A stretch of DNA of 64,000 nucleotides from Ganoderma boninense (taxonomy: Eukaryota > Basidiomycota > Agaricomycetes > Polyporales > Polyporaceae), in NCBI GenBank assembly GCA_002900995.3, contig CM035307.1:1364001-1428000 (forward strand), read 5' to 3'. The notes beneath the pieces are model-generated. The model was given only the letters and a program-made list of their open reading frames with translations, searched no databases and was not told the DNA's origin. Made by a program: the position numbers and the translations under genes. This document shows positions 60,280 to 64,000 of the stretch, one piece after another. Every line of letters begins with the position of its first letter. Within the stretch, counting starts at the first letter, position 1.

Positions 60280-63096
60280 GATGACGAGAAGGACGTTGAC
60301 AATGGGGATTTAGGAAGTGGTAGAAAGGGGGCGTGCAGGGATCGATGGGGCCTTGGCGAGGGACGGGGAGCGAGGGTTTTATAGGGATGGGGGGTGGCGG
60401 TGGTGCGAGGAAGGTGGCTTCTATGGACCGAGATGGACATGCCCCCGCATCTTCGAATTCTCCTTCTGGATCCGTTGACAACCTGTCGCCTGAAAAAGGC
60501 AAGTGGAGTTTGTCTTCACGGACATCAAACTTAGATTGAAGACCTGGAAGTCCATGGTCGATCTTGGCTCGATCCGCGCTCCCTCGGATCCCACTCACCT
60601 CCTCCAGCTCAAACCAAGCACCCCACTCGTCCTCCCACTGCCAGCCGGATGCAGCCGACTCGACGCCACTCGGCACACTCCTCCCTCCACATGCAAGCGC
60701 TGCCCAAACTGGCTTGCCTAGATCTGCTCTGGGCAATAGTCACCCAGGAGAGGTTCATCAGTGGTCCATCTTCTGGCTGAGACGCGGCGGACGGCCTCCG
60801 TTCACGTGGAACCTTGTAAATCGACCGTGCATGGTTTCAAACTGTTAACGTTGTCAACAAGAACGGGGTGATAGAATTCGTTGCATTCCATTGTTGGTCT
60901 GCGTACGAGGAAAGGGTCCGTCCCTGTAACCGTTCTCAGCCCGATTACGCATTAGATCCACTTGCCAAGTAACGAGGAGTTACTTAGTGCCTGTGGAGTT
61001 TGCCAAGCTCTCTTCCATGTAACCACGAAGGCTACCGTCCCCGAGAGTGTTCCTCCCCACTCAGCCCGAGGTCATGACGCCGCATAAATGCGGGAAGCTG
61101 TGATCAGAACGAGAAATGGCTCATGATGATTGGCCGTATCCAGAGAAGCGACGTGGGGCACAGAGTACAGTATCCAACACGCCTGCGGACCTGGCGTCCG
61201 GGCGACGCGACGGTTGTCGCGAACCGTGATCGGACTTGTGTTCTCTTCTAGTAGATGGCCGAGAGCTTGCCCGACGACCCCTTGGAACTTCTACCTTCTG
61301 CCGCCCCCGCGGCGATGGAGGGCGCTGGGAGAAAAGGGACGAAAACTATCTTAGGGTTCCGAGCGTCGTCGGAAGTTCATGGATGGGGGTAGGGGTGGCG
61401 TTGAAAGCTTTGCAGCGCATCGACAAGAGATCCTCGTTCGCCCACTCCAGCGGCTGTAAGTAGAGGTGCGTAAGCGGCAATACTCAGGGTACAAATTCAG
61501 ACAAATTCATGAGATCGAGACGCGTCAATAGATAACCCACAGCTCCGCCAACGTACATCGGACGCCGCTTTCCCAACATAAACTGTATTGAACTACCTTC
61601 GCCGCCGATGGCTACTGATTACTGATGGTTCCACGTTGTACCTTGGTCCGCTTGTGGGTATGTAGTGAGTTGGTATTCCGTAGAGATCCCTTGACGACGA
61701 TAATCGGAAGGTGCCATCCGACGATGGACGCCACCGCGTAGAACAGGTCCAGATTCGAAAGACGCTGCGAGAACCGTGAACAGGGGACTCGGACAACCAT
61801 AGATAAACCCAAGATAAAGAGTTAGGACCAAACTTACCTGGTCCCTTACGCGATCCTACCGCAGTGCCGTAAGTAGGGCGCCGCGGGGGCAGCCAATCCT
61901 CGCAGACCTCACATGGCAGTCGAGTGTCTCGGCGGCCCTGTTATTTTCGGCTTCAATTGCAGCGGAAAGTTTGTGAGCGTGTCTGACACGGAATCGGACG
62001 GCGATGATGTACACATACAGTATGTCGTATGGCCGCCGCCCACGAACTTCAGGCCCTTGAGGCCTGCAGGAAGGCTCATTGGTTGGTCTATAGGACACCG
62101 AAAGATACCCATGGTGATAACGCCGGCGTCCAATTTGACTCGCCACAGCCAAATACTGTAACGTCGTAGAGCTAGAGACAGGACTTGAAAAGGGACAAGT
62201 CCGTCGACAACGTCGGTTCGTAGTGGTGATACGCGCGTCGTTGAAACAGGCTAGTCGTTGGCAAGTCGTTGGCTGTCGTTGGGGATGGATACACGCATAT
62301 ATATATCAGCCGTACGGCCAGGCCTGCGATTTAGCGCCCGTGAATGCGTCCGGGGAGTGCCGGAGTACTGTGTGCGCTCGGTTACTATTACGCCCAGATT
62401 AGGCCACAACGTTGGCCTGCCAGTGAAAGTTGGCAATGGCATTGGCTACAGCCTGAGTGTCGAGTTCCCACCTTGCTCAACGACTACTCACATGGGTGCC
62501 TCAGGTACTAGTATGCATATTCACTCTGTCTGCAATCGTAAGGCGCATTCTCGTTCTGTCATCGTCTACTGCTGTATGACTTTGCAGCGACGCTTCAATC
62601 CGACGCCGAGCCTGGCCCCGATCGCCAGTACTAGGCTATGGAGCTACTCCTTTCGATCCAGATTCACAAACATACTCGGGTACTTACCTTGGCTGCGATG
62701 TCCACAGCGCGAGAGAAGCTGTGTATGTAGTCAAGAGACTCGGGACACTCCCTCCGGACCGCTTATCTTCTCTTCAACCTTTTCCTCCGAATACGGTACG
62801 GGATTTCCCCGATCACATGCGCAGGCCAGGTGCTGCTGTCCCAAGTTTCTTGCGAATCAACTGCCGAGACGAGCTTGAGCCTCCTCTGTTACCGCTCCTC
62901 GTGAGTTCTCGTGACTAACCATTTCTCCGCGGGTGTCCTCCCGCGCAGCTTAAATGTTCACCTTGTGCCGCGGACGAATCGTCATATGGCCTTTGCTTGG
63001 GACCGGCGTCGCGTGGATTCCCGGTTGCAAGCTTTTGCAATACACTGCTGCTACTCGCGTGGGTGTGTCGCAGCCTTCTTTGGTCCTCGATGCTCG
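60280..63096. other. Gene-poor 2.8-kb region
   Basis: No gene is supported. Short ORFs at 61130-61463, 61909-62161 (both strands) and 62258-62878 (which begins at TTG) lack any family signature. The first 450 bp should be the GMC promoter: it is rich in short CTCC-type blocks and has CACGTG at about 60803. The stretch 61600-62160 contains 50-150 codon frames open on both strands, a weak hint of an old exon. No TIRs, LTRs or transposase motif were seen. Confidence 0.4.
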
Positions 63097-63104
63097 TATA
63101 AATA
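63097..63104 (+). promoter_or_regulatory. TATA box of GH53 gene
   Basis: TATAAATA at 63097-63104 is one of the clearest TATA boxes in the window. It lies only about 18 bp before the first in-frame ATG (63122). The second ATG (63149) sits at a more usual spacing and also gives a cleaner signal peptide. Confidence 0.55.
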
Positions 63105-63121
63105 CAGGCGAAGGATGGACA

Positions 63122-63810
63122 ATGAAGGACGGCGTTTCTAAAGCTACGATGCTGGCTGTACTCCCCTTCTTTCTCCTGTCGTTCTCGTGGCTCACGGCCG
63201 CTCTGACCTACCATGGTGCCGATATCTCCTCGCTTACCGCAGTGGAGAACTCGGGCATCCACTATAAGGACAACGGCCAGACACTTGCCTTTGAGAATAT
63301 TCTCAAGAACCATGGCATGAACGCAGCGCGCGTCCGGATCTGGACCGCTGGCCAGTACAACTTGCAATACGGCCTCGCCCTCGGGAAACGCATCAAGGCC
63401 GCTGGGATGACACTGATCGTCGACCTGCACTTCAGCGACACCTGTATGCGCTTCCGTTTTACTCGGGACGCATTTTTCGAAACTGATATTCTGTAAACCT
63501 GGTAGGGGCCGATCCGGGTCATCAGGCTATTCCTTCGGGTTGGCCGACCGACTTGAGCGGACTGAACACTGAAGTCTACACGTCCGTTGAAATCAACATT
63601 CAACACCAGATGCATGCCCCAACTGATCCTCCCATTCCCAGGTACACAATGAACGTCGTCCAGAGCTTCTCCAACCAAGGCACGCCCATCGACATCCTCC
63701 AAGTCGGCAACGAGATCAACGACGGCCTCCTCTGGCCTACGGGCCAGGTCTCCAAGAACGGCTACCACCCGCTCTCCGAGCTCCTCCACTCCGCCATCAA
63801 CGGCGCCAAT
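63122..63810 (+). CDS. GH53 endo-beta-1,4-galactanase, 5' part, interrupted
   Basis: Secreted enzyme cutting beta-1,4-galactan side chains of pectin. The signal peptide reads MLAVLPFFLLSFSWLTAALT (start 63149; 63122 adds nine residues). The fold begins YHGADISSLTAVENSGI, then MNAARVRIWTAGQYNLQYGL and KAAGMTLIVDLHFSDTW, joined by an intron (about 63444-63508) to ADPGHQAIPSGWPTD. A second intron ends at about 63641. Next are MNVVQSFSNQGTPIDILQVG and NEINDGLLWPTGQ, where Glu of NEIN is the acid/base residue. After SAINGA (about 63808) the homology stops and repeat sequence begins. The second catalytic Glu and the remaining barrel strands are missing, so this copy is broken or continues beyond the repeat. 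Confidence 0.85.
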
Positions 63811-63980
63811 ATTGAGACGCAGATAAAGCGTCAGCTCAGTCGAGTGGAAGAACGACTGATATATATTTGTCTGTACCTATTGAGACGCAGATAAAGCGTC
63901 AGCTAAGTACAGAGGGTCAGCAATGTATACTACAGTGTAGGTAAATGAAACATACCTCAGTCGAGTGGAAGAACGACTGA
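63811..63980. repeat. Nested direct repeats that each form a hairpin
   Basis: Two different units each occur twice. Unit A (26 bp, 63811-63836 and 63879-63904, identical) holds the stem GACGC/GCGTC around AGATAAA. Unit B (25 bp, 63835-63859 and 63956-63980, identical) holds TCAGTCG/CGACTGA around a 10-base loop; the second copy extends the stem to CCTCAGTCG/CGACTGAGG. A and B abut in the first instance and are 51 bp apart in the second. The block starts inside the GH53 coding sequence and runs to near the window end. It could be the edge of a small mobile element or an assembly artefact. Confidence 0.65.
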
Positions 63981-64000
63981 GGGAAAGGAAACGCGCGTAG

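Noticed and set aside
62258..62878. 206-codon plus-strand ORF
   Set aside because: Begins at TTG, has no conserved motif and is Cys/Ser/Arg-rich with no splice context; probably chance.
57159..63810. Possible secondary-metabolite or degradative gene cluster (GMC oxidase plus GH53)
   Set aside because: Only two such genes, 2.8 kb apart, with no synthase, transporter or regulator beside them; neighbours are housekeeping genes.

Overview
This window reads as nuclear DNA from a basidiomycete fungus, most likely a mushroom-forming Agaricomycete. Genes are dense and sit on both strands. Nearly every gene is split by many short introns (about 50-70 bases) with GT..AG ends and CTAAY-type branch points. 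Coding regions are GC-rich, and the protein set is that of a filamentous dikaryon: formin, dynein light intermediate chain, a Barentsz-type EJC protein, GMC oxidoreductase, GH53 galactanase and urease maturation. I see no bacterial operons, CRISPR array, tRNA or rRNA.

Layout. 0-10 kb: a serine-rich orphan, TFIIB, RRS1 (60S assembly), a TIP41/TIPRL-type PP2A regulator, dynein light intermediate chain, and an unresolved spliced locus. 10-21 kb: a Btz/CASC3-like protein, an epoxide hydrolase, a 2.9-kb gene-poor stretch, a lineage-type single-pass membrane protein, and the THO subunit THOC3/TEX1. 21-31 kb: a large eight-span membrane protein with a disordered tail, complex I LYR subunit NDUFB9, and lipin/PAH1 phosphatidate phosphatase. 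31-46 kb: RRN3 (Pol I initiation), a nucleoside hydrolase, a diaphanous-type formin, and MCM6. 46-57 kb: an atypical Tyr phosphatase, VAC14, UreF, eIF3f, TOM7, and an RNF220-like RING ubiquitin ligase. 57-64 kb: a GMC oxidoreductase, a second gene-poor stretch, and the 5' part of a secreted GH53 galactanase whose frame is broken by a block of hairpin repeats at the window edge.

Most genes are housekeeping genes with no operon-like logic. Several pairs are divergent over short shared promoters (VAC14/UreF 189 bp, eIF3f/TOM7 about 163 bp, TIP41/DLIC 234 bp, NDUFB9/membrane protein 388 bp).

A strong cross-cutting observation is that at least a dozen otherwise conserved genes need a single-base correction to stay in frame, often in a homopolymer or GC-rich run (lipin, formin, RRN3, THOC3, TIP41, RNF220-like, the membrane proteins). 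This looks like sequence or assembly error rather than a dozen pseudogenes, and it affects every gene model here. The most unusual structures are the hairpin-repeat block in GH53, the RNF220-like ligase in a fungus, and two lineage-type membrane proteins of unknown function. I did not find a convincing new multi-gene system.
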